Shown: positions 7,916 through 15,641 of the stretch, piece after piece
Numbering within the stretch: position 1 is the stretch's first letter
Layout of the letters: each line of letters opens with the position of its first letter
Origin: Bacteroidia bacterium
GTDB lineage: Bacteria > Bacteroidota > Bacteroidia > B-17B0 > Aurantibacillaceae
Length of the DNA: 64,000 nt
Assembly: GCA_018000995.1 (NCBI GenBank)
Contig: JAGNIU010000010.1
Span: forward strand, 1 to 64,000
Reading direction: 5' to 3'
The notes under the pieces: model-generated
What the model was told of the DNA's origin: nothing
Database searches by the model: none
What the model saw: the letters and a program-made list of their open reading frames with translations, nothing else
Program-made: the position numbers and the translations under genes

Positions 7916-9322
7916 ATGAGTCATTTCGACGGAGAAGATTTTGAAGGACAGGATTTTGAAGAAGTTCTAAAGCGGTTTGAAGACATGCTTGCTAATGGCA
8001 CTGCAAGTTTTTTTGATGCCGATGAATTAGAAGATATCATCGAATACTATTTTCAATGGCTTAATTACGATATGGTTAAGAAGGCGATTGATTTTGCCTT
8101 AAAGCAATTCCCATTTTCGAGTAATATCAAAATTAAACAAGCTCAATATTTATCGAGTCAGCATTACACCAAAGAAGCCCTTAATTTACTAAACGAAGTT
8201 GAACAGGTAGAAACCAACAATTTCGATTTATTTATGGCCCGCGGTTATATTTATAGTCAGATGGGATTAGGCGAACAAGCTATTGAGAATTTTAAGAAAG
8301 CTTTGCCTTTAGCTGAATACAAAGATGAAGTGTATTTAGCCTTGGGAGTTGAGTTTTTGAATGAAGACAAACCGGATGATGCTATTTACTATTTAAAAAA
8401 AGCCATTAAAATAAATCCAAGAAATGAAGTAGCTTTAAATGAATTATCGTTGTGTTATGATTTGACGAATAAAGCTGAAGAAGCCATTTCGTTTTTCATG
8501 GATTACATTGATGAATTTCCTTACAGTTATTACGCCTGGTTTAATTTAGGCTTAGCTTATAACCGTTTTGGTTTATTTGAAAAAGCGATTGAAGCTTACG
8601 ATTACGCCATTGCGATTAATGATAAATTCAGTTCGGCTTATTTCAACAAAGCCAACTCCTTAGCACAATTAGAAAATTACAGAGAAGCGATTGAAGTGTA
8701 TAAAGAAACCTTTAAACACGAGAATCAAGATGCGAATACTTACTATTACATTGGTGAGTGTTACGAAAACTTAAATGAGTTTGATGAAGCACTCAAAAAT
8801 TATAACCGCTGTGTAAAAATTGATCCGGCTCACGCCGATTCTTGGTTAGGGATTGGAGTTTGTTTGGATGCCATGAATCGTTTAACAGAAGGTATTCATT
8901 ACATTAAAAAAGCTTTAGAAATCAATCCTAACGAAGCTGAATATTGGTACGTGTTTGCGGAAGTACAACAGAAGTTAGGCTTTCACGAGGAGGCTGCAAT
9001 GGCTTACCAACGTGTTATTGAATTAGAGTACCCTGACTTTGATGTTTGGTTAGATTACGCTAAACTTTTGGATGAAGCCGGTTATTATAAAGATTGTATT
9101 GAGACTTTATCAGAAGGTATTAAGTATTTTCCGGAGGTGGCCGAAATGTATTACCGTTTAGGTGTAATATTATTAGAAACAGGAAAACGCCACGAAGGCA
9201 TTGAGAATTTAAGCAAAGCTTTAGAAATGGATTTTAATAAATACACCGAGATATTTGAATATTCACCCGCATTGAAAGAAGATGCTGAGATATTAGAATT
9301 AATTAACTCATTTAAAAATTAA
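7916..9322 (+). CDS. Cytoplasmic tetratricopeptide-repeat protein
   Basis: The 468-residue protein is built almost entirely of TPR units of 34 residues from about residue 75 to 445. Examples are 'AIENFKKALPLAEYKDEVYLALG', 'YYAWFNLGLAYNRFGLFEKAIEAYDYAI' and 'AHADSWLGIGVCLDAMNRLTEGIHYIKKAL'. The N-terminus is very acidic and has no signal peptide. TPR superhelices bind peptides or proteins, and the partner is unknown. The next gene (comA-like) starts one base after its stop, so the two are probably cotranscribed. Bacteroidota have conserved copies of this type of TPR protein. Confidence 0.85.
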   Translation: MSHFDGEDFEGQDFEEVLKRFEDMLANGTASFFDADELEDIIEYYFQWLNYDMVKKAIDFALKQFPFSSNIKIKQAQYLSSQHYTKEALNLLNEVEQVETNNFDLFMARGYIYSQMGLGEQAIENFKKALPLAEYKDEVYLALGVEFLNEDKPDDAIYYLKKAIKINPRNEVALNELSLCYDLTNKAEEAISFFMDYIDEFPYSYYAWFNLGLAYNRFGLFEKAIEAYDYAIAINDKFSSAYFNKANSLAQLENYREAIEVYKETFKHENQDANTYYYIGECYENLNEFDEALKNYNRCVKIDPAHADSWLGIGVCLDAMNRLTEGIHYIKKALEINPNEAEYWYVFAEVQQKLGFHEEAAMAYQRVIELEYPDFDVWLDYAKLLDEAGYYKDCIETLSEGIKYFPEVAEMYYRLGVILLETGKRHEGIENLSKALEMDFNKYTEIFEYSPALKEDAEILELINSFKN

Positions 9323-9323
9323 T

Positions 9324-10109
9324 ATGGCCTACTCTGTTAACTTACCTTTTTTGCCTGATCGCACCGAAAAACCCCGTAAATCGGGATTAACAATGGTGAT
9401 GGACAAAGGCATCAGTACCCGTCAAGCTGAAGACATGATGGAAACCAGTGCTGATTATATTGATTATATAAAATTAGGCTTTGGAACTTCTGTTATTTCA
9501 AAAAACGTAAAAGAAAAAATTAAGCTCTACCAAAAAAATAACATTAAAGTTTATTTAGGTGGAACTTTGTTTGAAGCATTTATTATCCGTAATAAATTTG
9601 AAGATTATATTAAGTTCATTACATCCTTAGGAATTGATTCGGCTGAAGTATCAGATGGCAGTATCACAATCGATCACGATAAAAAATGCGGATACATTTC
9701 TACACTCGCTAAAAATTTTAATGTACTATCAGAAGTTGGTTCAAAAGAAGAAGGTGTTATTATTCACCCCGCGCGTTGGATTAAAATGATGCAAGCCGAA
9801 TTAGATGCCGGTGCCGCACAAGTTATTGCTGAAGCCCGTGAAAGCGGAAACGTAGGTATTTTTCATAAGAACGGTAGCGCTCACACCCTACTAATTAACC
9901 GTATCGTTAATAAAATTAAACTTGAAAATATTATTTGGGAAACGCCTCAAAAACCACAACAAGTGTATTTTTTAAAGTTGTTCGGAAGCAATGTTAATGT
10001 GGGAAATATCAGCGTTGACGACGTAATTCCATTAGAAACCCTTAGATTAGGTTTAAGAGGCGACACATTTTTCAGCTTTTTACCTGATAATTTGAAACAA
10101 AGCACGTAA
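9324..10109 (+). CDS. comA: Phosphosulfolactate synthase family protein (ComA-like)
   Basis: The 261-residue product matches the ComA TIM-barrel family. It has 'RKSGLTMVMDKG' near the N-terminus, 'DYIKLGFGTSVI', 'VYLGGTLFEAF', 'GIDSAEVSDGSITI', and 'IIWETPQKPQQVYFLKLFGSNVNVGNI' near the C-terminus. The known enzyme adds sulfite to phosphoenolpyruvate, giving phosphosulfolactate, the first step to coenzyme M or sulfolactate. No ComB, ComC or other sulfonate gene is next to it, so the end product here is open. It starts 1 nt after the TPR gene. Confidence 0.85.
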   Translation: MAYSVNLPFLPDRTEKPRKSGLTMVMDKGISTRQAEDMMETSADYIDYIKLGFGTSVISKNVKEKIKLYQKNNIKVYLGGTLFEAFIIRNKFEDYIKFITSLGIDSAEVSDGSITIDHDKKCGYISTLAKNFNVLSEVGSKEEGVIIHPARWIKMMQAELDAGAAQVIAEARESGNVGIFHKNGSAHTLLINRIVNKIKLENIIWETPQKPQQVYFLKLFGSNVNVGNISVDDVIPLETLRLGLRGDTFFSFLPDNLKQST

Positions 10110-10114
10110 ATTTG
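10107..10114 (+). promoter_or_regulatory. -7 promoter motif TAAATTTG overlapping the comA-like stop
   Basis: The octamer matches TAnnTTTG and uses the TAA stop of the upstream gene. It lies 28 nt before the ATG at 10143 and may give the rhodanese gene its own promoter. Confidence 0.35.
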
Positions 10115-10142
10115 AAGTTGAATTAAATTAATACAAAACAAC

Positions 10143-10445
10143 ATGCAAGAGATAACAGCAAAAGAATTGAAAGAGTTAATCGATAAGAAAGTCGATTTTC
10201 AGTTAATTGATGTTCGCGAACCGCATGAGTTTGACGATATGAATTTACAAGGCGAGTTATTGCCAATGGGTGATGTAATGGATAACGCCGATAAAATATC
10301 AAAAGACAAACAAGTTGTTATTCATTGCCGCAGCGGTAAAAGAAGCGCAGCAGTTATTCAGGCATTAGAAACTCAAATGGGTTATAAAAATTTGTATAAT
10401 CTTAAAGGAGGAATTCTCGCATACATAGAAGAAGTAGGACTTTAA
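10143..10445 (+). CDS. Single-domain rhodanese-like sulfurtransferase
   Basis: The 100-residue product is one rhodanese domain. 'QLIDVREPHEF' is the first conserved motif and 'VVIHCRSGKRSAAVIQAL' the active-site loop, whose cysteine would carry the persulfide. 'GYKNLYNLKGGILAYIEEVGL' closes the fold. It has no signal peptide, so it acts in the cytoplasm. Single-domain rhodaneses relay sulfane sulfur to acceptor proteins, and the acceptor is unknown. It follows a ComA-like gene, which may point to a shared role in sulfur metabolism, though the link is only positional. Confidence 0.9.
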   Translation: MQEITAKELKELIDKKVDFQLIDVREPHEFDDMNLQGELLPMGDVMDNADKISKDKQVVIHCRSGKRSAAVIQALETQMGYKNLYNLKGGILAYIEEVGL

Positions 10446-10447
10446 AA

Positions 10448-10523
10448 GTTTATAGTTGATAGACTATAGTTTATAGTTTTATCAATTTAAACCACTATAA
10501 ACTATCAACCATAAACTATAAAC
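10448..10523. repeat. AT-rich inverted repeat of GTTTATAG units
   Basis: The left arm (10448-10476) and right arm (10495-10523) are imperfect reverse complements made of repeated 'TATAGTTTATAG' words, so the whole gap between the rhodanese and DedA genes is a long AT-rich hairpin. It is a different family from the other repeats in the window. Low-complexity internal repetition makes exact arm borders uncertain. Confidence 0.6.
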
Positions 10524-10529
10524 TTACCC

Positions 10530-11165
10530 ATGGTAGAATTATTCAATCACATTTTCCCTCACCTTGATTTAGAATGGATATTTTTAAATTACGGTACATC
10601 TATTTACGTTATTCTTTTCTTAATAATCTTTGTTGAAACCGGATTAGTAGCAATGCCATTTTTACCAGGTGATTCTCTTTTATTCATGGCCGGTTTGTTT
10701 GCACGCTCCGGACATTTAAATATGTCGTACTTACTTATTCTATTATTTATTGCAGCAGTAGTTGGTGATAATTGTAATTATTGGATTGGAAGAACCATTG
10801 GCGTAAAAGTGTTTCACATAAAATGGAAAGGCTCTTCCATTGTAAAACAAAAACATTTAGATGCAGCTCATGCGTTTTTTGAAAAGCATGGTACTAAAGC
10901 TATCATTATGGCGCGTTTCGTTCCGTTTGTGCGCACCTTCGCTCCTTTTGCGGCCGGTGTAAGTGAAATGAATTACAAGAAGTATTTAATGTTCGATATT
11001 TTAGGTGGTGCTTTATGGATTGGCAGTTTATTAACCGCCGGCTATTTATTGGGAGAAGTAGAATTCATCCGCAAACATATTGATTTAGTTTGTTTAGGGA
11101 TTATTGGTTTTTCGGTGTTACCGATTGTTATTTCCTTCGCTAAAGCAAAATTCGGAAAGAAATAG
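10530..11165 (+). CDS. DedA family (VTT domain) inner-membrane protein
   Basis: The 211-residue polytopic protein carries the DedA/SNARE-associated signature. 'FVETGLVAMPFLPGDSLLFMAG' comes first. 'IAAVVGDNCNYWIGRTIG' is next, and then 'FEKHGTKAIIMARFVPFVRTFAPFAAGVSEM' with the conserved arginines. There are four to five hydrophobic segments. DedA proteins act in membrane homeostasis, and some are lipid scramblases or undecaprenyl-phosphate flippases. The specific lipid here is unknown. It stands between the AT-rich palindrome and a T9SS cargo gene. Confidence 0.88.
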   Translation: MVELFNHIFPHLDLEWIFLNYGTSIYVILFLIIFVETGLVAMPFLPGDSLLFMAGLFARSGHLNMSYLLILLFIAAVVGDNCNYWIGRTIGVKVFHIKWKGSSIVKQKHLDAAHAFFEKHGTKAIIMARFVPFVRTFAPFAAGVSEMNYKKYLMFDILGGALWIGSLLTAGYLLGEVEFIRKHIDLVCLGIIGFSVLPIVISFAKAKFGKK

Positions 11166-11187
11166 CTTTATTCTTCCTTCTTTTTTC

Positions 11188-11195
11188 TATTTTTG
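11188..11195 (+). promoter_or_regulatory. -7 promoter motif TATTTTTG
   Basis: A match to TAnnTTTG 24 nt upstream of the ATG at 11220. It overlaps the TTG that would start a longer frame at 11193, which argues that the ATG at 11220 is the true start. Confidence 0.4.
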
Positions 11196-11219
11196 GGAAA
11201 ACCCTTTAATCCCATTTAT

Positions 11220-12149
11220 ATGAAAAAAACATTTACTCTACTTTCTTTATTTACGGTTCTATTTTGTTCGGCACAGCCAACATTCCAGTATTCAAACACC
11301 GTTTCACCTACTGCTGGTGCAACAGCTACAGTTTTACTGGGCAGCAAACCTAGTTCACCGGGAGCATCAGGTGCTGGTGTAACTTGGAATTTTTCTTCAT
11401 TAACTTTTACAGCGGTAGGAACAGCAAGTGTAGTGCTTCCTTCAGCTACGCCGTTTGGATCATCTTTTCCTGGAGCTAATTCAGCCGCAGTGATAGCTAC
11501 ACCAACCAGCACTTTTTATACTTTCGAAAATGTTCAGCCAACTTTTCAGGATCAATTAGGAAATGATATTACTGCTACAGGCGGTTCAACATATACTCCC
11601 GACCCTAAAAGACATATGACATTCCCACTTACTTATGGCGCTTCTTACACAGATTCATATCAATGTATCTCCTGCTCACCAAGCAGTTTTACTTTAACTT
11701 ATGATGCGTATGGTACATTAATAGTTAATGGTAAGACTTATAGCAATGTTGCCAGAGTAACAAAAATGTTTGGTACACCCTATTACAATTATTACAGCAC
11801 CAATCCTATTCTTTCCATATTTGCGTATGATTCCAGTCCAACAAGTTCACCAACTTCTTTCCTTCTTGAAAGCAGTATACTTTCAGGCATCAGTGAAAAT
11901 TATGTTGTGAAACATATGACAGTATATCCTAATCCCGCAAGCGGTTCTATAACCTTACAAAACGACAATTTTGTGAAGGTTAGTTTTGCTCTCTACAATA
12001 TTCTTGGAAAAGAAGTAAAAGCTTCACAAGAACTTAGTCAGGGCGAAATCACAAAAATCGATATCAGCAATTATTCTTCAGGACTTTATTTCATAAAATA
12101 CCATGATGAATTCGGGAATGATTCTTACACAAAATTAATAGTTGAATAA
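11220..12149 (+). CDS. Secreted protein of unknown function with T9SS sorting domain
   Basis: I start the gene at the ATG at 11220 because it opens a good signal peptide (MKKTFTLLSLFTVLFCSAQ). The frame is open from a TTG at 11193, but that would bury the signal. The 309-residue product has a Ser/Thr/Pro-rich middle with no recognised domain. 'CISCSPSS' might hold a disulfide. The last 75 residues ('VYPNPASGSITLQ' to 'KLIVE') form a T9SS type A sorting domain. It is probably displayed or released at the cell surface. A bidirectional terminator separates it from the convergent saccharopine dehydrogenase-like gene. Confidence 0.8.
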   Translation: MKKTFTLLSLFTVLFCSAQPTFQYSNTVSPTAGATATVLLGSKPSSPGASGAGVTWNFSSLTFTAVGTASVVLPSATPFGSSFPGANSAAVIATPTSTFYTFENVQPTFQDQLGNDITATGGSTYTPDPKRHMTFPLTYGASYTDSYQCISCSPSSFTLTYDAYGTLIVNGKTYSNVARVTKMFGTPYYNYYSTNPILSIFAYDSSPTSSPTSFLLESSILSGISENYVVKHMTVYPNPASGSITLQNDNFVKVSFALYNILGKEVKASQELSQGEITKIDISNYSSGLYFIKYHDEFGNDSYTKLIVE

Positions 12150-12165
12150 AAAACAATTACCAAAT

Positions 12166-12193
12166 AAAAAAGCCTCCAAATGGAGGCTTTTTT
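12166..12193. terminator. Bidirectional terminator between convergent genes
   Basis: The perfect stem AGCCTCC (12171-12177) / GGAGGCT (12182-12188) has a four-base loop AAAT. A run of A lies on the left and a run of T on the right, so it can stop transcription in both directions. Confidence 0.85.
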
Positions 12194-12195
12194 AT

Positions 12196-13518
12196 TTAAT
12201 TACTTTCGTTAAATATAATTCCCAATTCTTCGAGTTCAACTAACATCGGCTCGTAAATTTCTTTTACAATCGGAATTTGTACGCCACTTAACTTGAATTT
12301 TCCCGTAAGGAAATTTTTAACCGTAATAGCCAAAGGCAGACCAACAGTTTTTGCCATGGCAGTATGTTCTTCATCATCTCCAATTACTACTAAAGAAGAA
12401 GTAAGTTTGTGATTTTTTCCATTTAAAGTGTACTCAAACAAATGTTGCATCACAATCATGTCTTTATCGCCATGTTGCAATTTCCATTTCTCTTCCAATA
12501 AATCTTGTAACAATTGCGCCGGCGAACCTTCAACTAATTTTATCTTTTTGTTATCGAATAACTCTAAGTAATCCAATTTAACTTCTACATCTTTGTCCCA
12601 ATCATTTTGCATGAAAGCTTTTAATTTTTCTTTCGTGCTCATTTTCCCATCCGGTAAAAATGAATCCAATAATTGTGTATACGTTAATTTATTCGATTCT
12701 CTTATTTTATAACCATCATCGGTTAAACCTAATTTCACAAATACATTCCACGCTTTGCAATAACCGGTCTGACGAAGTGTTCCTCTTAATAATGTTTTTA
12801 TATTACTTAAACCATAAGGTTCTTTATATCCAATACTATCGCGATTAGCATAAGCATCAAAACTTCCGTAACCATCAACAGCAATTGAATCAATTTGTGT
12901 GTAAATACGATTGTAGGGAATAAATTTTAAATTTCCATTCTCAATAAACTGTGCAGTGCCTTGTCCCGCTAAAATAACGTTGCGCGGATTCCAACTGAAT
13001 TTATAACCCCACGGATTATCATTACTCTCCGGAGCAACCAATCCTCCGCAATATGATTTGAAGGACGTAATTTCTGCACCCTTATGTTTTAGTTCATCAA
13101 TTATTTTCATAGCCGAAGCATGATCAATCCCCGGATCTAAACCACATTCGTTTAATATTAATAATCCTTTTTGTTTTGCTTCTGCATCCAATGCCTTCAT
13201 CTCGTCGCTAACATAACTTGCTGTAGCAATATGTTTACCAAATTTCACACAATCACGTGCCACATCACCATGCATAAAGGCAGGAAGCATAGAAATAACT
13301 AAATCAGCTGATTTAATAGCACTTTCACGAGCTTCGGCATTGCTTACATCTAAACTTATTGCTTTAGCAGTTGTAAAGCCCTTTATTTTGGCTTCTGCTA
13401 ATTGTATATTGTTATCTGCAACCGTAATTTGCCAGTTATGACTAAGCGATTGCTTTAAAAGGTAAGAAATCAGACTGGAAGTGGAGCGACCCGCGCCTAT
13501 TATTAATATTTTATTCAT
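12196..13518 (-). CDS. Saccharopine dehydrogenase family protein
   Basis: The 440-residue product starts with a Rossmann dinucleotide site (KILIIGAGRSTSSLISYLL). 'ISMLPAFMHGDVARDCV' and 'NECGLDPGIDHASAMKIID' follow, typical of the NADP-binding and catalytic halves of saccharopine reductase/dehydrogenase. Members interconvert saccharopine with glutamate and aminoadipate semialdehyde in lysine metabolism, or act on related imine-linked amino acids. No lysine-pathway partner is next to it, so the substrate is inferred from family only. It has its own -7 motif back-to-back with that of the DUF4476 gene. Confidence 0.85.
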   Translation of the reverse strand: MNKILIIGAGRSTSSLISYLLKQSLSHNWQITVADNNIQLAEAKIKGFTTAKAISLDVSNAEARESAIKSADLVISMLPAFMHGDVARDCVKFGKHIATASYVSDEMKALDAEAKQKGLLILNECGLDPGIDHASAMKIIDELKHKGAEITSFKSYCGGLVAPESNDNPWGYKFSWNPRNVILAGQGTAQFIENGNLKFIPYNRIYTQIDSIAVDGYGSFDAYANRDSIGYKEPYGLSNIKTLLRGTLRQTGYCKAWNVFVKLGLTDDGYKIRESNKLTYTQLLDSFLPDGKMSTKEKLKAFMQNDWDKDVEVKLDYLELFDNKKIKLVEGSPAQLLQDLLEEKWKLQHGDKDMIVMQHLFEYTLNGKNHKLTSSLVVIGDDEEHTAMAKTVGLPLAITVKNFLTGKFKLSGVQIPIVKEIYEPMLVELEELGIIFNESN

Positions 13519-13534
13519 AATGCTTAAGCTAAGA

Positions 13535-13554
13535 CAAAATTAAACTTAAATTTG
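13535..13554. promoter_or_regulatory. Back-to-back divergent -7 motifs
   Basis: On the minus strand TAATTTTG (13542-13535) lies 16 nt before the saccharopine dehydrogenase-like start at 13518. On the plus strand TAAATTTG (13547-13554) lies 19 nt before the start at 13574. Both fit TAnnTTTG and are separated by 4 bp, so the two promoters would compete or share a regulator. Confidence 0.4.
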
Positions 13555-13573
13555 TTCTTATCTATTAAAATTA

Positions 13574-14674
13574 ATGTTCCGACTAATATTTACATATTTA
13601 TTCTTGTTTTTTTTAGGGGGCTTCTCTTATTCGCAGGTATTAAATAATAACCTTGTAGTAATTAGTGAAAATGGAAAACGGTTTATCCTTTATGTTGACG
13701 GTGAAAAAGTAAATAATGAAGCGCAGGCTAATGTAAAAGCTTTTAATATTAGTGAGGGCTGGTGTAAATTAAAAGCCGAATTTGAAAATGACAATCTGGT
13801 TGTTTCTGATTCAATACACATCAAAGCTTTCGAAAAAAATAACAATAAGGAAATCACCTACTCTATTAAACAAGTTAACGCAAAATCAGCTAAATTTAAT
13901 TTTGTTTCTATTGGTGAATTATCAGCCCCTAAAATACCTAGAGTAGCCGAGGCCCCTGTTGATAAAGGTCCTGTTATAGATAATAATACGTATGGTAATT
14001 TGTACAAAGCCAAGGAAAATAAACCCATCTTTTTTAAAAATTACAGCGATTCCACCAAAACCTGCTCTGTTGATTTATCCGATATGGATATTAAATTCGG
14101 AATTAATTTAATTAATAAGACTAACGATATTCTAAATAAATTTAAGTATGCGGAATCTATTATTGATCAAAACTGCTATACCGTTAATCAATTAATTCAG
14201 ATATTAAATCTGTTAGAAATTGAAATGGATAAATTGAAATTAGTGAAGCGGGGCTATTCGCATATCAAAGACAAATCCAACGCTAAAAAAATCGACGGGG
14301 TGTTTAAGTTTAAAAGTATGAAAGAAGATTACGATTCGTTTTTATTGGATGTTGCCAATGCTTCTCATCAGGAAAATTTACATTGCGCTGTGGCTATTAG
14401 TGATGAAAAATTAAACAGCATTATTTCCACTATAAAAAAAGGACATTACGAACACGATAAGATTAAAATAGCAAAAGAAGAAGTCGTAAATAATTGCTTC
14501 AACACATTACAAGTAGAAAAACTTCTGGCTCTTTTTAGTTACGATCGCGAAAAGATGGATTTCGCCAAAGCAGCGTATGCGGTTACTGTGGATAAAGAAA
14601 ATTATAAAATATTAGTTGAGAATTTTCAATTCAGTGAAAACAAAAGTGATTTTTTAAAATTCATTTCAAAATAA
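13574..14674 (+). CDS. Exported protein with two DUF4476-type helical domains
   Basis: The 366-residue protein has a signal peptide ending at about residue 21 (FLFFLGGFSYSQ). An N-terminal region of about 110 residues looks beta-rich and may be an adhesin-like domain ('NNLVVISENGKRFILYVDGEKVN'). Two similar helical domains follow, about 165-260 and 270-366. Each has the DUF4476 pattern of a lead helix, a 'CyTvxQllqiLnL' or 'CFNTLQVEKLLALFSYD' helix and a trailing 'F'-rich helix. DUF4476 proteins occur in Bacteroidota with unknown role. The next gene starts one base after its stop. Confidence 0.8.
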   Translation: MFRLIFTYLFLFFLGGFSYSQVLNNNLVVISENGKRFILYVDGEKVNNEAQANVKAFNISEGWCKLKAEFENDNLVVSDSIHIKAFEKNNNKEITYSIKQVNAKSAKFNFVSIGELSAPKIPRVAEAPVDKGPVIDNNTYGNLYKAKENKPIFFKNYSDSTKTCSVDLSDMDIKFGINLINKTNDILNKFKYAESIIDQNCYTVNQLIQILNLLEIEMDKLKLVKRGYSHIKDKSNAKKIDGVFKFKSMKEDYDSFLLDVANASHQENLHCAVAISDEKLNSIISTIKKGHYEHDKIKIAKEEVVNNCFNTLQVEKLLALFSYDREKMDFAKAAYAVTVDKENYKILVENFQFSENKSDFLKFISK

Positions 14675-14675
14675 A

Positions 14676-15101
14676 ATGGAAAACACATTACCAAAAAACA
14701 AACTTATTGTAATTGGACTTCTTGGTGCCATAGCCGTTTCATTAGGTGCTTTAGGTGCTCACTTTTTAAAATCAAAATTAGAGACGGGATTAATTACGCC
14801 CGATTTATTAAATGGTTTTGATACCGCTGTAAAATATCAAATGTATCACGTAATTGGCATGTTGTTATTAGTGGTATTGGCAAAATTATATCCCAGCAAA
14901 TATTTTAATTGGGCTTATAATTTATTTTTCGTGGGAATACTTTTGTTCTCAGGCTCACTATACTTTTTATGCACGCGTCATTTATTAGGAGCAGATTGGC
15001 TTAAATTTTTAGGCCCAATTACACCCATTGGTGGCATTTGTTTCGTTTTAGGTTGGTTATGCTTATGCCTTGCCGTGTTAAAATCTGATAAAAAAGTATG
15101 A
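14676..15101 (+). CDS. DUF423 family inner-membrane protein
   Basis: The 141-residue product has four hydrophobic segments and the DUF423 (YgdD-like) signature. 'GLLGAIAVSLGALGAHFLKSKL' is followed by 'FDTAVKYQMYHVIGMLLLVVL', 'FFVGILLFSGSLYFLC' and 'LGPITPIGGICFVLGWLCL'. The family is widespread, small and of undefined function. It is probably in one transcript with the DUF4476 gene (1-nt gap). Confidence 0.9.
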   Translation: MENTLPKNKLIVIGLLGAIAVSLGALGAHFLKSKLETGLITPDLLNGFDTAVKYQMYHVIGMLLLVVLAKLYPSKYFNWAYNLFFVGILLFSGSLYFLCTRHLLGADWLKFLGPITPIGGICFVLGWLCLCLAVLKSDKKV

Positions 15102-15171
15102 TTTAAGTCTTTTGGCATACCGCTTGCCATATTGAAATTATCACCATATTTACAACATAAAACAAAACAAT

Positions 15172-15567
15172 ATGAAAAAGATAACCTTAATGATTTTAGC
15201 AGCTGTAAGCATTTTATTTACCAACTGTAAAACAAAATCTAAAGCCACTACAACTTCCGATAGCAGTTCAACCGCCGCTAAAGATGTAAAAATACAATGT
15301 CGCGTAGCAGTATCCTTTATAAGCTTTGCTTCAGGCATTGATGCTGCAGCTTACGATAAAATTGAAGCTTTTATTAAAAACCATGCTAAAAAACCTGCAT
15401 TTGATGTAATTCCTATGGGACGGGAAGGTGAAAGAGATATATGCATGAGTTTGAAAGAAATGAACAAAGACGAGCAAAAAGCCTTTATAGCAGAATTGAA
15501 TAATCTCGCCAAAACCTCTGACAGAGTGAAAGTTAACGAAAATCAGGAGCGGACGAAACAACCATAA
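15172..15567 (+). CDS. Small lipoprotein of unknown function
   Basis: The 131-residue product has a type II signal peptide with lipobox ILFTNC, cysteine about residue 19. A short Lys/Thr/Ser linker and a compact domain of about 90 residues follow ('CRVAVSFISFASGIDAAAYDKIEAFI', 'PMGREGERDICMSLKEM'). The family is not recognised. It should be anchored in the outer or inner membrane, facing the periplasm. It is a single gene followed by a terminator just before pckA. Confidence 0.75.
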   Translation: MKKITLMILAAVSILFTNCKTKSKATTTSDSSSTAAKDVKIQCRVAVSFISFASGIDAAAYDKIEAFIKNHAKKPAFDVIPMGREGERDICMSLKEMNKDEQKAFIAELNNLAKTSDRVKVNENQERTKQP

Positions 15568-15578
15568 AACTTGTGAAT

Positions 15579-15607
15579 AAAAGGGCTGTAAAAGGCCCTT
15601 TTTTTTT
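15579..15607 (+). terminator. Rho-independent terminator upstream of pckA
   Basis: The stem AAGGGC / GCCCTT (about 15581-15600) is followed by a run of ten T to 15607. The T run directly precedes the pckA -7 motif, so termination and initiation signals abut. Confidence 0.75.
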
Positions 15608-15608
15608 G

Positions 15609-15616
15609 TAAATTTG
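15609..15616 (+). promoter_or_regulatory. -7 promoter motif TAAATTTG for pckA
   Basis: A match to TAnnTTTG 25 nt upstream of the pckA ATG at 15642. The -33 position falls inside the terminator hairpin and has no TTG. Confidence 0.45.
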
Positions 15617-15641
15617 CGGCAAATAAAATCTCCTTTTAGCA

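Noticed and set aside
10448-10523. Repeated TATAGTTTATAG words as a CRISPR array
   Set aside because: The words form one inverted pair with no regular spacers, and no cas genes are in the window.
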